A stretch of 64,000 nucleotides of DNA from Nageia nagi (GCA_050084985.1 JBITNC010000001.1:21018001-21082000), one strand, 5' to 3'; shown: positions 1-12,007, counted from the stretch's first letter. Numbers and translations are program-made. Notes: a model not told the origin generated them from the letters alone.

Positions 1-719
1 AATAAGAAGATCGTAGTTAGTGTATGTACTCCCAAGGAGGAAGGAACCACTTTATATCTTATGTTATTTATGATATTGGCTTGTGTTATTGTATTGATGT
101 TGTAAGTACCTTCTTGAGATCTTGGTAAACTAGAAATTAATTCAGAAAGGGTTAATTTCATCAAAATATCAAGTACTTTCCAACTCAAGGACACTATATA
201 AATAAAAATTCAACAATACAAATATTTTGTATCGATCTTCAAATGAAATTTATTTCTTATAGTTACATTTGATCTATGCAATTTCTTTTTAAAAGAGTCA
301 TGGTCTAGCTATGAGCAATTTTGCCAAAATTTTGTAGTTTGTAAGAGACTATATGATTTTAAAGTGAACCCAAAATCAACTTCATAGCTTTGGGGCATTC
401 TTCAATCCCACTTGCTATGGGGAACCTACAAATTCCAAATACACCATTGGCCACAAAGGTAATGGTCCAAATTCAATGCATCCTATATTTTCCATATTTA
501 TTATTACACACTTATTCTTTTTAGAAGATGTAATATATACAAATATTAATTTACTTTCTTCCATAGAATAATATTCACTATATTGGAGAGTAGAGCCAAA
601 AGGCATCATTAATCCTCCAATCAAAAGATGTAACTTTTGTCTTGGTTCCCCCATAAGAAACTTTCTTGGGGAAACCAATACTAAAAGGAGGGAAATAAGA
701 TACCTATAGAGGGGGAAAA
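1..719 (+). mobile_element. 3' internal end of LTR element T3
   Basis: This is non-coding internal sequence that leads into the LTR starting at 720. It resembles the equivalent region before the LTR of T2 at 50320: both contain a 'cttggagagtagaacctcc'-like stretch (about 581-620 here, about 50070-50090 there) and both end in a purine-rich tract. The rest of T3 lies outside the window. I see no usable reading frame; the only longer open stretch, on the minus strand at 415-678, looks fortuitous. Confidence 0.6.
708..719 (+). promoter_or_regulatory. polypurine tract of T3
   Basis: The tract agagggggaaaa sits immediately before the LTR start TGTAGACACC at 720. The LTR starts at 50320 and 52146 are preceded by similar purine runs. 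This is the expected plus-strand primer site of an LTR retrotransposon. Confidence 0.6.
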
Positions 720-871
720 TGTAGACACCTAGAAATGATTACTTATTACTTAATACATTATATTTAGATATCTATAAAGAATAAATAACAATATTACATA
801 AATCAAAATTAATGTGTTATTGAAGTGGTATATCATGTACTAAGTCTAATTCTTTATCATTAATCATGATT
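720..871 (+). mobile_element. 3' LTR of T3, left fragment (interrupted by A)
   Basis: It begins TGTAGACACCTAGAAATGA, matching the T-family LTR starts at 42935, 46088, 50320 and 52146. It breaks at 871 where copia element A is inserted and resumes at 12008. The two fragments total about 684 bp, close to the 700-759 bp of the other T-family LTRs. The TGATT at 867-871 is the target duplication of A. Confidence 0.75.
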
Positions 872-1200
872 TTAATACTTTGAAGACATTGTAACAACTT
901 AACACATCAAAATTATATAAAATTTATGATTACTATCTTCATGTTTTACCCTCTATCTACAAATTGGTACACTACAGATTGATTAGCCCAGTGTGTAATT
1001 GGCCCATCGATTAGTCCTCCAGCCAACTAATCCATTTTTAGCAATGTTTCTTGAGTGTGATTAGATGTTGTATCCATTATTTTCTTTACTTTATTTTTGC
1101 TTTTCCAATAATGTGAACTAAACTATCATAGTCACCTATGACCTATAGATTGTATTTAGATTTGATTTCAAGCATTGATGTGTAGTTGGAGTGTGTTATT
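872..1200 (+). repeat. 5' LTR of A, left part
   Basis: It aligns with 11534-11860 in the 3' LTR: both share ACTTTGAA near the start, then 'taacaacttaacacatcaa', and run to 'gtagttggagtgtgtta'. It stops at 1200, where gypsy element B begins, and continues at 7145. Confidence 0.85.
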
Positions 1201-1612
1201 TGTTAGGATCCCACATCCTAATATTTTAGTGTTAGTATTAGTTATTTTAATTAAATTGTCAACTTATATTGTAAACTATAATATTATGATTGTAAGGGTG
1301 GGGCCTAATCTTGCATTACTATTAGGGTTAGGCTTAGTATATTATAAATAGGTAGAAGTGTGTGGAGAAAGGCATCTTGAATATTATTTTTCACTTTTGG
1401 AGTTGTAAGGAGGTAGCCCCCTTGAAGTGATCTATTATTCTATTACTATTCAATAAAATCCTATCCTTATATGCTTATTGTTCCTATTTCATGTTCTATT
1501 TATCAGTGCATGCTCTGTTATTTCCACTAGATTAGTTGTCATTTTCTTGTTTCAAATTGATATTCATTACATTTCTATAATATTTACCTTTCATATTTGT
1601 AGCATCATAACA
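1201..1612 (+). repeat. 5' LTR of B
   Basis: This 412-bp LTR runs from TGTTAGGATCCCACAT to ATCATAACA. It has a TATA box (TATAAATA, 1343-1350) and a polyadenylation signal (AATAAA, 1452-1457), so the U3-R-U5 layout is visible. It matches 6728-7139 end to end. Confidence 0.92.
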
Positions 1613-1614
1613 TT

Positions 1615-1626
1615 TGGTATCAGAGC
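1615..1626 (+). promoter_or_regulatory. primer binding site of B (initiator tRNA-Met)
   Basis: TGGTATCAGAGC lies two bases after the LTR end. It is the common plant retroelement site complementary to the 3' end of initiator methionine tRNA. Confidence 0.9.
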
Positions 1627-2554
1627 TCTTTCTAGGACCATTATGCTATAAGAAAATAATTTTTTTTCTTAGAGGTCTAAGCCAAAAACCTTGTACCAAG
1701 GGTTTTAAAATATCTAGGAGGATCTATTATTTTTGGCTAAGCACACTTGCCCATAAAGCTATGTGTGAAATGAGATGCAAAAAACTCTGCATCAATACCC
1801 AAGCCTCAGATAGGACCCTACATAGAATTGGACTCCACATACTAAAAGGTATATCAAAGATTATCTAGGCTATAAATAGAAACTAGGTAGGAAGTTGTGT
1901 TGATCATCTATAAACTATAGTGCACCAATAAGTGTTACTGGAAAGTTACTTGTCATAGAAGTGATCTCTATAGCCTCTTTCCTTGAAAAAGTTGGATAGG
2001 AGGGGTGTTTATACAAGCCACCAAAATATCAATTCAAAGGCAATAAAACCTTTAGAGCTAAATAACTAAAAATGTATACCATTTTAGGAATTGTTAATAA
2101 AAGTAGATAGACCCATAGAGATAAAAAAAAGAAGAGTCTAAGAGTTTGACAATCATCATCGGGATACCTATCCCATTGTGATCATATTTTTGAGCTAATT
2201 ATTTTGATATATTACACCCATACACTTTTTAAGGCACTTTCTAAAAATAGTAGTTTCTAAAAATAGCAGTTTTCAAAAATAATAGCTTTAGAAATAGCAG
2301 TTTCCAGAAATGGCACCTAAGATAAGATCCAAAATAGTAGCATAAGTTGATCCTACCATGATGAAATTTCAAACTATGATCCAATAAATGGTAGATACAC
2401 TTACTAATACATTCAAGGTAGAAATCTGACAAATAAAGACCCAAATACAAATCCTTTATAGTAAATGTGATAGTATACAAATAAGTCTCAGTCATACCAA
2501 TAATGCATCTAGTTCATAGCAATCAAGGTAGTCACAAAATCCATAGGGGTATCA
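1627..2554 (+). other. leader / 5' untranslated region of B
   Basis: No convincing protein is seen between the primer site and gag. Tandem-like runs of 'aaatagcagttt' variants occur at about 2250-2305. The stretch belongs to B by position. Confidence 0.5.
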
Positions 2555-3290
2555 TCATAACTTTCAAGGCTGATAAGGTGGTTTCATTCTTCCCTACACA
2601 ACCAAATTGGATTTTTCTCAATTTGATGGAGATGATCCCACTAGCTAGATTTATAAGTTTGAATAGTATTTCACATTGAACCAAATTCCAAAATATTTGA
2701 AGGTGCACATGGAAACTTTTCATTTGGATTGCAATGCTCTCCAATGGCACTAGCAGTACTCAAAAATGCATCTTACTCCTTCATGGGATGAATTTACTCA
2801 ATAATTATTGATCAATTTTGGTCCTCTTGACTATAAAGATTTCACAGGGGCATTGACCAAGTTACATCAAACCACAATAGTCAAAGAATACCAAAATTAG
2901 TTTGAGAAATTGGCAAATCACATAGAGGGGTTGGATGATGCATTTTTCATAATTTATTTTATCAATGGATTAAAGGAATAAATTAAACTAGAGGTGAAAA
3001 TATTTAATCTCAAAACTATGATGGATGCTATTGCTTTGGAAAAACTCATTGAACATAAAGCCAGTGCTCATCGATAAAATGTAAGAACCCCATTCATAAA
3101 AATATATAATATTTCCCATTCCTTTAATAAAATAAGTGCCCTACCATTGAATCACATAATGAAAACTAAAAATTTTACATGGGATGAAATGGAAGAGCAT
3201 AGAAAGAAGGGTTTGTGCTATAATTATGATGAGAAATTTGTTCATAGTTATCATTGTACTCAACAAAAGTTATTTGCTTGATGCTGATGC
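2555..3290 (+). pseudogene. degenerate gag of B
   Basis: This is the capsid and nucleocapsid region of a gypsy gag. Readable pieces include FDGDDPTS followed by a stop and IYKFE (about 2623-2670), then YFTLNQIPKYLK. This resembles the plant retrotransposon gag domain, where the stops replace a Trp and probably a Gln. A zinc knuckle follows at about 3215-3260: the frame reads CYNYDEKFVHSYHC, where the second Cys of the usual knuckle has become Tyr (TGT to TAT). Several stops and frame changes make it non-functional. Confidence 0.7.
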
Positions 3291-3399
3291 TCCTAGTGAG
3301 GAGGAATATGAGACTACACCCAAAGAGGCTATAAAGGAAATTCCAAATGAGGAGGCCCCAATTATCTCTTACAATGCATTTGTAGGAAATACTACCCCT

Positions 3400-5376
3400 T
3401 AAACTATGAAGGTCAAAGGGTTTTTTAAAAAGCACCCTCTCGTAATATTATTGGATTCGGGAAGTACACATAATTTCATTGATCCATAGGTGGCTAAGGT
3501 TGCTAACTATTACATCCACCTTATAAATAATTTTGAGGTTATGGTTGGTAATGGAGGAAAAATAGTATGTAAAGGCACATGTCAAAATGCCAAATTGAGC
3601 ATGGACCACTAATACTTTGAAAAGTGACATGTATGCTTTACAACTTGGGGAATGTGATATAGTTTTTAGGGTGAAATGGCTAAGGAATTTGGGCACCATG
3701 CAATGGAATTTATTAGAGCTATGGATGAATTTCAATATAGATAAATAAGAGCATACTCTTAAGGGATTACAAGATGAACTTTACAAATTGTGAGCTCACA
3801 TTGCATGGAAAAGATCCTACAAAAAATTGGAAAGGGGATGTTGTCATAGTTATACTCTTTATCAATCATTGAATTTGAAGTCATAGAGCCTAAGGATATG
3901 TAGCCCATCTTAAGTAAGCATGCATGTGCCTTTGAGAAACCAACAAGCTTACCACCCCAATGATCACATGATCATGCTATCCAATTGGTGCCAGGAAGTC
4001 ACCCACTAAACATTCATCCCTATCAATATCCTTGTTTATAAAAAAATAAAATTGAAAAATTGGTTCAGGAATTTTTGGATGCAGGAGTAATCTAACCTAG
4101 CATAAGCCCATATTCTTCTCCAATTATATTGGTTCATAAGAAAGATGGCTTATGGCATATGTGTGTGGATTTTAGGGCCCTCAACAAAATTACCATCAAG
4201 GACAAATTTCCCATATCGATCATTTATGAATTATTGGATGAACTACATGGGGCAAGATATTTTTCCAAGTTGGACCTACAATTTGGGTATCATCAAATTC
4301 ACCTTAATGAGGAGGATATACCAAAAATTGCATTTCACACCCATGAGGGCTATTATGAGTTTTTGTTCATGCCTTTTGGCCTCACAAATGCTACATCCAC
4401 ATTTCAAAATTTAATGAACTAGGTGTTCCATTTGTTGTTTAGGAAGTTCATTTTAGTTTTCTTTGATGATATTTTGATCTACAGTAAGACATGGCAGGAA
4501 CACATGGCACATATTGACCAAAACTTACAGATTTTGAGGGAACATTGGCTATATGTAAGAAAATCAAAATGTTCATTTGGAAAGAGGGAAATTGACTACT
4601 TAGGTCACATTATATCTGAAGGAGTTAAGGTGGATCCACATAAGATTACTAACATGCAAAATTGGTCTATTCCTACATCCTTGAAAAGTCTCCAAGGATT
4701 CTTGGGGTTGACTAGCTATTATAAGAAATTTGTGAAAGATTATGGTAAAATTGCAACACCTCTAAGAATGTTGTTGAAAAATAATACATTCCAATGGTCC
4801 CCTTAAGCTAAGGTAGCTTTCCTTAAGCTCAAGGATGTAATATGTACCACCCTAGTATTAGCAATGCTAGATATTTTTAAGACCTTTATGATAGAAAGTG
4901 ATGTTTGTGGAGTAGGAATCAAGGAAGTATTGATGCAAGAAGGGCATCCCTTAGCGTTCATTAGTAGAGCACTCTCTAGTAAAAATTTAGGTAAATCCAC
5001 CTATGAAAAAGAAATGCTTGCCATCATTCATGTAGTTCAATGTTGGAGACCATATCTCATTGGTTGTTATTTCATCATCCTCATGGATCATCATAGTTTG
5101 AAATTTTTCATTGAGCAACATATTTCTACACTTGAGCAACAAAAATGGGTGACCAAATTATTTGGATACAAGATAGTATACCATAAAGGTAAAGAGAATG
5201 TGGTTGCTGATGCTCTATCTAGAAAATTTGAAGATCAAGTAGCATTACAAGCTCTTTCATCTCCTATTCCTCAATGGTTGGATAAATTTAAACAAGAGTG
5301 GGTAGAAGATAGCTGCACCCATGAATTGTCAAAACAAATCACTCAAGACCCTATGAGTAAACCACACCACACATGA
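3400..5376 (+). pseudogene. degenerate protease-RT-RNase H of B
   Basis: The aspartic protease motif LLDSGSTHNF lies at about 3446-3475. Reverse transcriptase follows: [19 protein letters not shown] (about 4132-4190), [13 protein letters not shown] (about 4260-4300), [11 protein letters not shown] (about 4366-4395) and the catalytic box FFDD at 4459-4470, where most relatives have YVDD. RNase H starts at about 4880 (ESDVCGVG, with HPLAFISRAL) and ends at the DALSRK linker (about 5210). A stop at 4420-4422 splits the RT where a Gln is expected, and another lies at 4804. The order protease-RT-RNase H-integrase assigns it to Ty3/gypsy. Confidence 0.88.
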
Positions 5377-5399
5377 CATAATGGTATTTTGAGATTCAA

Positions 5400-6535
5400 A
5401 GGCTGAATTTTGTTACTGTCTCCTTCAAAATGTAAATCAAAAATACTTTCCAAATTGCATTCCACACCTACATTAGGACATGACGGATTTTTGAAAACTT
5501 ATAAATAGGTGGCATGATCATTCTATTCGGTAGGTATGAAATTGGATATCAAGCAATTTGTGGTAGTTTGTGATGTGTGTCAATGATAAAAGGGTGAGAT
5601 AGTGGGTACTCTAAGATTCATTCAACCTCTTCCTATATGTAATCATACATGGACCAATATCTCAATGGATTTCATTAAAATCCTACCTCAATCCAATGGT
5701 AAATTAGTTATTCTAGTGATGGTTGATTGGTTATCCAAATAAGCTCATTTTGGTTCATTAGCTCATCCCTACATGGCAATGATAGTGGCAAAATTATTCC
5801 TAGATACAATTTTTAAACTACATGGCATGCCAAAGATAATTGTTAGTGATTGTGATCCCACTTTTACAAGCCATTTTTGGCAAGAGCTTTTTAAGTTGCA
5901 AGTTACCCAACCAAACATGAGCTTAGCATATCACCTATAAATTAATGGTTAGATTCAAATTATCAACAAATATTTGGAAACATATTTATGCTATTTTGCA
6001 TCAGCACAACCTATGCATTGGGTATGATGGCTTCCCTTGGTTGAGTGGTTGTATAATACATCTTATCATTTTACTAGTAAGATGACCCCCTATGAAGTAG
6101 TGTATGGTCAAAATCCACCTATAGTCGCCTCGTATGTTGTAGGTACCAATAAAGTTTAAGTAATTAACTCAACATTAGTTACTTAGGATGATATTCTCCA
6201 TTTGCTTAAGGATAACCTTCAAATAGCCTAACACTATATGAAGTAATAGGTTGATCAGCAATGTGTTGAAAGGGAGTTCTAGGTAGACAACATGGTCTTT
6301 CTAAGGCTACAAACTTATTGCTAGAAATCCTTAAAAATAAAAGGCCCAAAAATTAGCCTCAAAGTTTTATGGTCCCTACAAGGTGTTGTAGTGCATTGGC
6401 CTAGTTTCATACAAACTAAAGCTTCCTAATTCTTTTAAGATTCACCCAATGTTTTATGTCTCTTATCTCAAGAAAGTGGTTGGATTAGAGGTTTAGGTTT
6501 AGACACAATTACTTGAGTTGGTAGAGGATAGATCA
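5400..6535 (+). pseudogene. degenerate integrase of B
   Basis: The N-terminal zinc region is seen as GHDGFLKTYK ... CDVCQ (about 5478-5587). The catalytic core follows: ISMDFIKILPQSNGK (about 5660-5700), VMVDWLSK (about 5718), then HGMPKIIVSDCDPTF (about 5822-5866), where the usual SDRDP Arg has become Cys. Later pieces such as 'MTPYEVVYGQNPP' (about 6080) belong to the end of the core. It carries many stops. Confidence 0.82.
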
Positions 6536-6690
6536 ATGGAATTTGTATCTAAGGTAGTTCTAGATCAACATTCATGGTAGCTTCATAATCGCTCCATCAT
6601 AGAAATCCTTGTGTAGTTGCAAGGCATGGCATCGAAAGATGCAACATGGGAAATACTTCATCAATTTTAGCAATAGTTTTCACAATTCAA
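6535..6690 (+). pseudogene. chromodomain-like tail of B integrase
   Basis: The frame reads SIIEILV (about 6594-6614), then QLQGMASKDATWE (about 6616-6654). This resembles the C-terminal chromodomain of plant chromoviruses, whose consensus ends in WxGxxxxxATWE. The expected Trp before the Gly is absent, and at least one stop interrupts the domain. It places B among the chromoviruses, a gypsy branch thought to steer integration through histone marks. Confidence 0.65.
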
Positions 6691-6727
6691 GCTTTGAGGA
6701 CAAATCTTCATCCCAATAGGGGTGGCA

Positions 6728-7139
6728 TGTTAGGATCCCACATCTTAACATTTTACTATTATTATTAGTTATTTTAATTAAATTATCGACCTATATTGTA
6801 AATCATAATATTATGATTGTAAGGGCAAGGCCTAATCTTGCATTACTATTAGGGTTAGAGTTAGTATATTATAAATAGGTATAAGTTTGTGGAGAAAGGC
6901 ATCTTGAATATTATTTTTCACTTTTGGAGTTGTAAGGAGGTAGCCCCCTTGAAGTGGCTTGTGATTCTATTACTATTCAATAAAATCCTATCCTTATCTG
7001 CTTATTATTGCTATTTCGTATTCTATTTATCAGTGTATGCTCTATTATTTCCATTAGATTAGTTTTGATTTTTCTATTTCAAATTGATATTCATTACATT
7101 TCTACAATATTTCCCTTTCATATTTGTAGCATTGTAACA
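6728..7139 (+). repeat. 3' LTR of B
   Basis: It matches 1201-1612 with scattered substitutions. TATAAATA is at 6870-6877 and AATAAA at 6979-6984. It is preceded by 'cccaataggggtggca', a weak polypurine tract. Confidence 0.92.
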
Positions 7140-7144
7140 TTATC

Positions 7145-7283
7145 AATATTGAATACAAGTTTATGGTGTTGTGTAAATCTATGAGCTTCCATTTGATGAA
7201 AACATTTCACCATTGAGCTACAAAATTATTTCATATATGAATTGATTTAGTAATCATTTATTTGAATCTATTCAATAACTTCA
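7145..7283 (+). repeat. 5' LTR of A, right part
   Basis: It continues the LTR broken at 1200: 'aatattgaatacaagttta' onward matches 11865-12002. It ends ...AATAACTTCA, as the 3' LTR does. Confidence 0.88.
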
Positions 7284-7285
7284 TT

Positions 7286-7297
7286 TGGTATCAAAGA
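7286..7297 (+). promoter_or_regulatory. primer binding site of A
   Basis: TGGTATCAAAGA lies two bases after the LTR end. It is one or two substitutions from the common TGGTATCA(A/G)AGC site for initiator Met tRNA. Confidence 0.8.
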
Positions 7298-7350
7298 TTC
7301 ATTGGATTAGATTAGGTTCAAGAAGATTGTATAGAAAGAGAAGAGAAGAC

Positions 7351-8210
7351 ATGGAAAGCAACTCAAATGTAATCCCCATTCCAACTTTTGATGGGAGTGA
7401 CTATGAGTACTGTACTGTTCAGATGAAGACTCTCTTAAAGGAAGGAGGCTATTGGTATATTGTATAAGATGGATATAGTGATCCTATTGAATAGAGTGCC
7501 TTGAGTGCAGATTAAAGGAGAAAGAGAAGCATAATTCCATGGATTTTTCTTTCATCCAAGCATCCCATGAAGCATGGAAAACATTGGGAGAAGGCTGCCA
7601 AGGGAGCCTTAAGGTGAAAGAGGTCAAACTCAAAATACTAAGAAGGGATTTTGATAATATGAAGTAGGAAGAGAAGGAGACTACTAGAGATTACTATGTA
7701 AGAGTGAAAGCCATTATTAATAAAATGATCACTCTTTGAGAGAAGATAGAGAAGGAGGTAGTCATCAAGAAGGTTTTAAGAACCTTCACAGAGAGATATG
7801 ATCATGCTGCACTCATTATTGAAGAGACAAAGGACCTCTCAACCATGGAAATTGATAATTTAATTAGCTTTCTTAAATCACATGAAGAGAGAGTTTTGAA
7901 GAGAATAAGAATAGTAATAAGCAACAGTGATGAGTAAGCATTCTTCATCAAAGAGAATGAAGGACAAGTAAGAGTACAAGGTAGAGGTTCAAGAGGAAGA
8001 GGTATATCTAGAAGAGGTGGAAGAAGATGATATTTTGGTAGAGGAAGAGGAAGAGAATAGAATTCAAAAAATGAACCAGAATTTGCATCAAGGGGGAGAC
8101 ACTTTGAAAGAGAAGGTAGAGGTAAAGATAAAAGAAATATGCAATGTTATTACTATAATAAATTTGGTCATATGAAGTATGAATGCAAGATAAAACAAGA
8201 ATATTAAGGT
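7351..8210 (+). pseudogene. degenerate gag of A (copia)
   Basis: The likely ATG is at 7351, giving MESNSNVIPIPTFDGSDYEY, typical of a copia gag N terminus. An open stretch extends further 5' but has no ATG. A stop at 7465 interrupts it. The UBN2-type gag region continues with broken frames. An Arg/Gly-rich stretch lies at about 7980-8060, before a zinc knuckle at 8145-8186 that reads CYYYNKFGHMKYEC; the second Cys has become Tyr, so zinc binding would be lost. Confidence 0.8.
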
Positions 8211-8279
8211 AAATCAGTCAACTATGGAGGAGAAGAGCATGAATATGGTGAAGAAAAAATATTCCTATCAATTACAGAT

Positions 8280-9660
8280 TCCCAAAAACTTGAAGATGAA
8301 ACTTGGCTTTTGGATAGTGTGTGTTCAAATCACATGACCATTGAGAAGTCCCTACTCTCTTCAAATAATTACTCCTACAAATCAAGTATGAGATTGGGAG
8401 ATGAGAAGAAATTGGAGATTATTGGCAAAAGAGAGAGGCAAGTTCCAACAAACAAGGGAACCATGAAGGTAAAAGATATTTACTATACTCCACATTTGAG
8501 ACAAATTTTATTGAGTATTGAAAAAATGCTAGAAAAGAATTACAAATGGGTGTTTGAAGATAAGATGTGTAAAATTTATCATAAAAACCATGGTGAAAGG
8601 TTTATTACTACTATTCATATGACTACAAATAAACTCTTTCTAGTAAAGTTTCTTGAGAAGGATGGGGGCTATGTATTTTTGGGAATTGAAGACAAAAGCA
8701 CACTTTGGCATATGATTATTGGAAAATTGAATTTTTAGAGTTTGAAAACTCTTTCCAAAATGATGAGAGAGATGCCACAAGTAGAAGACAATAAAAATGT
8801 GTGTGAAGGATGTGCACTTGGAAAGCAAGAAAGAGGAAAGTTTTCAAAGGAAGAAGCATCCTTTCTAATTGGTCCATACTAACATTTGTAGGCCTATGTA
8901 AACTCAAAGTTTTGGTAAATCCTATTAATTTATCACTTTCATTAATGATTTTACTAGAAATTGTTGGGCTTATTTTATCAAAAGTAAATATGAAGAATTT
9001 GACTATGTTAAAGAATTTAAAACTTTTGTTAAGAAGCAAAGTGGGCATATTTGAAATGTTTTAGAAGTGATAGAGGAAGAGAATATTGTAGCAATGAATT
9101 TTTGTAGTTTTGCAAAGAGAATGGCATTAGGAGACACCTTACCTCTCCCTACACACTACAACAAAATGCTGTAGTGAAAAGGAAAAATAGGACATTGGTT
9201 GAGATGGAAAGAAGCATGATGCAAACCAAGAAATTATCTAATATTTAATGGGATGAAGTAGTAAGAACTACTTTGTATATTTTGAATAGGTCTCCTACAA
9301 GAATCTTACATAAAATTACACCCTATGAAGCTTGGTTTGAAAAAAAAGTAAATTTGGAACACTTGAGAGTGTTTGAGTGTCTTGCATATGTGCACATCAA
9401 TGATGAAAAGAGGAGGAAGTTGGATGATAAATATGAAGTTTGTGTGTTTATAGGATATTATGAAGATTCAAAGGCTTACAAATTCTAAAATCCCAAGAGG
9501 TACAAGATAATTATGTCTAGAGATGCCATTTTTGTTGAAGGGGGAGAGTATAGTAATCAAAAATTACATCAGAATGTGTTTGGATATGAGATTTTGGAGG
9601 AGAAAGCATCAAAAAAAGAGCATCCCAACCATGTTGTGACTCAAAAAAATAAAGGAAAAC
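8280..9660 (+). pseudogene. degenerate protease and integrase of A
   Basis: The protease motif reads TWLLDSVCSNHMT at about 8301-8340; copia proteases have D-S-G here, so the Gly is lost. The GAG-pre-integrase zinc region is at about 8700-8835 (LWHMIIGKLNF, then VCEGCALGKQ). The integrase C-terminal region at about 9273-9488 reads YILNRSPTRILHKITPYEAW, then a GYYEDSKAYKF end. The catalytic core between is badly broken. Confidence 0.82.
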
Positions 9661-9929
9661 CATCAAGAGTGAGTTTTCCAAGCTAACCAAGACCTTTTAG
9701 CTCCACTACATCACTAATAAGTCTGAGTGTAGCAAGCTTACCCAATTCAAGGATAATGAATCAAGGAAACAAAGGTAAGAGATGGTTGAATGATCACCCA
9801 TAAATTCAAATCATAAATTATAACACTATGAGGAGAATTACAAGGAGCTAAAACCAAGAAATGCAAAATCTAATTGCAAGACTAGAGAACATTTAGATTT
9901 ATGGAGATGAAGATAGTGGAGAAACCAAA

Positions 9930-11500
9930 GGTGAAATGGTAAATTATGCACTTTGTTCCTCTATTTCAAATTATTTTTCTATTTTAAATGCTACTATTAT
10001 TGATCCATATTGCTATGAAGAAGCTTTTTCTAATGGTGTTTGGATGCAATCTATGAAAGAGGAGATTAATGCTATTGAAAAGAGTGATACTTGGGAACTT
10101 TGTGAGTTTCCCAAAGGTAAAAAGGTTGGTTCAAAGAGGGTGTACAAACAAAAAAATGCAATATTGATGGGAGCATTGAAAGATACAAAGAAAGGCTAGT
10201 CAAAAAAGGATTCACACAGTAGTATGGTATGGATTTTTAAGAAACATTTACACCAGTTGCAAGGCAAGAAAAAATAAGATTGGTATTTTCTTTGGCTACA
10301 GGCAAAAGTTGGATAGTCCAACACATGGATGTGAAGAGTGCCTTTCTCAATGGTTACATTTATGAATAGGTGTATGTAGGAAAACCTTAAGGTTTTGAGG
10401 TCCAAGGAAGAGAATACCATATGTAGAAACTCAAGAAAGCATTGTATGGGCTGAAGTAAGCTCCAAGAGCTTGATATACAAAAATTTGATGGATACTTCA
10501 AAAGTATGGGCTTTTTAAGAAGTACAGGTGATCCTACCTTGTATTTTAAGAAAGATGATATATATTTTGATTATTTTATTATATATAGATGATTTAATCT
10601 TCATGGGTAGCAGTAGCAAGATGAATGAAGATTTCAAAATGCAAATCATGGATGAGTTTGAAATGAAATATCTTCATTTCTTGAGTTGCTTTCTTTCCTT
10701 GGAAGTGCATCAAATAAAAGAAGAGATCTTTGTGTCACAATACAAATATTCAAATGATATGCTAAATAAGTTCATAATGAAGAATTGCAGAACTATTGCA
10801 ACATCTACAACCCATGGAGAACACCTTTATAAAGAAGATGGAGAACCAAAGGTGAACAAGGAGTATAAAAGTATTACAGGAAGCCTCATTTTTTTATCAA
10901 ACACAAGGCCATATTTTTCATTTAATGTTTAATTGGTTGTAGGACACATGAGTGATACATCAATTATCCATATGAAGGAAACAAAAATAATTCTTAGATA
11001 TGTGAAGGGAATAGTAAATTTTGGAATACATTATACATGTAATTCCAAGGTCAAAATCAAAAGTTTAGTGATAGTGATTAGGGAAGTTATTTGGATGATA
11101 GAAAGAACACAAGTGAGAATTAATTCTCTCTTGGATCAAGTCTAGTATCATGCAGCTTTAGAAAATAATCCATTGTAGCTATTTCAAGTACTAAAGCTGA
11201 GTATGTGGATGTAACAAGTGCATCAACATAAGCTTTATGCTTGAGGAAGGTGTTGAAGGAGATTTGAAAGGATCAAAAAGATCAAACTACCATTTTTTGT
11301 GACAACCAAAGTGCCATAAAGGTGGCACAAAACTATGTATATCATTATAGAATAAAACACTTTGATTTGAATACTCATTTCATATAGGATTTGGTGGAGA
11401 AGGAGATAGTAAAATTGAGGTATTGTCCAACACAAGATCAAGTGGATAATATATTTACTAAATCAATGGAAAAATATCAATTTATGTTGCTAAGAGACTT
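9930..11500 (+). pseudogene. degenerate RT and RNase H of A
   Basis: RT starts near WMQSMKEEINAIEKSDTWEL (about 10042-10101) and has the copia catalytic box YIDD at 10582-10593 (LLYIDDLIFMGSSSKM). RNase H ends with CPTQDQVDNIFTKSMEKYQF (about 11424-11482). The position after integrase confirms a copia element. Several frameshifts and stops make it inactive. Confidence 0.85.
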
Positions 11501-11533
11501 GATTGTTGGTCCTATTATTAGCAAGGGTTAGTA

Positions 11534-12002
11534 TGAGGACTTTGAATATTTTATAACAACTTAACACATCAAAATTCTATAAAATTCATGGTTATTATCT
11601 TCATGTTTTACTCTCTATCTACAAACTAATACATTATAGACTAGTTAGCATAGTGTGTAACTAATCCACTCATTATTCCTCCAACCAACCAGCCTGATGG
11701 CTAGCAGTGTTTCCCAAGTGTGATTAAATGTTGTGTCCATTCATTTATTTATTTCATTTTTTCTTTTCCAAGAATGTGAACTCAACAGTCATGGTTTCCC
11801 ATGACCAATAGATTGTATTTGGGTTTGATTTCAAGCATTGGTGTGTAGTTGGAGTGTGTTAACAATATTGAATACAAGTTTATGGTGTTATATGAATCTA
11901 TGAGCTTCCATTTGATCAATACATTCCGCCATTGAGTTGTAGAACTATTTATGTATGAATTGCTTGAGTAATTCATTTATGTAAATATATTAAATAACTT
12001 CA
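11534..12002 (+). repeat. 3' LTR of A
   Basis: This 469-bp LTR runs from TGAGGACTTTGAA to AATAACTTCA. It follows 'gcaagggttagta', a decayed form of the copia tract AAGGGGGAGTA. It is followed by the target duplication TGATT at 12003-12007. Confidence 0.88.
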
Positions 12003-12007
12003 TGATT

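Larger units (their letters stand above)
1201..7139 (+). mobile_element. Ty3/gypsy chromovirus-like element B
   Basis: This is a complete but decayed 5.9-kb gypsy element inserted in the 5' LTR of A. It has two 412-bp LTRs, an initiator-Met primer site, and gag, protease, RT, RNase H, integrase and a chromodomain-like tail in gypsy order. The flanks are TTATT (1196-1200) and TTATC (7140-7144), a 4/5 target duplication. The LTRs differ at scattered positions and a little over 90% look identical by eye, so B is younger than its host A but not recent. Confidence 0.9.
872..12002 (+). mobile_element. Ty1/copia element A (contains B)
   Basis: This is a degenerate copia element. It is flanked by a perfect 5-bp duplication, TGATT, at 867-871 and 12003-12007. 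The LTRs are about 470 bp; the 5' LTR is split by gypsy element B. The internal order, gag, protease, integrase, RT, RNase H, is the copia order. Removing B (1201-7139) and one copy of its target duplication leaves an element of about 5.2 kb, a normal size for a plant copia. Every frame has stops. The left terminus reads TTAAT rather than TG, which I attribute to decay. Confidence 0.85.

Noticed and set aside
415-678. 87-residue minus-strand open frame
   Set aside because: It lies in the non-coding 3' end of T3, with no domain and no similar frame in T2.
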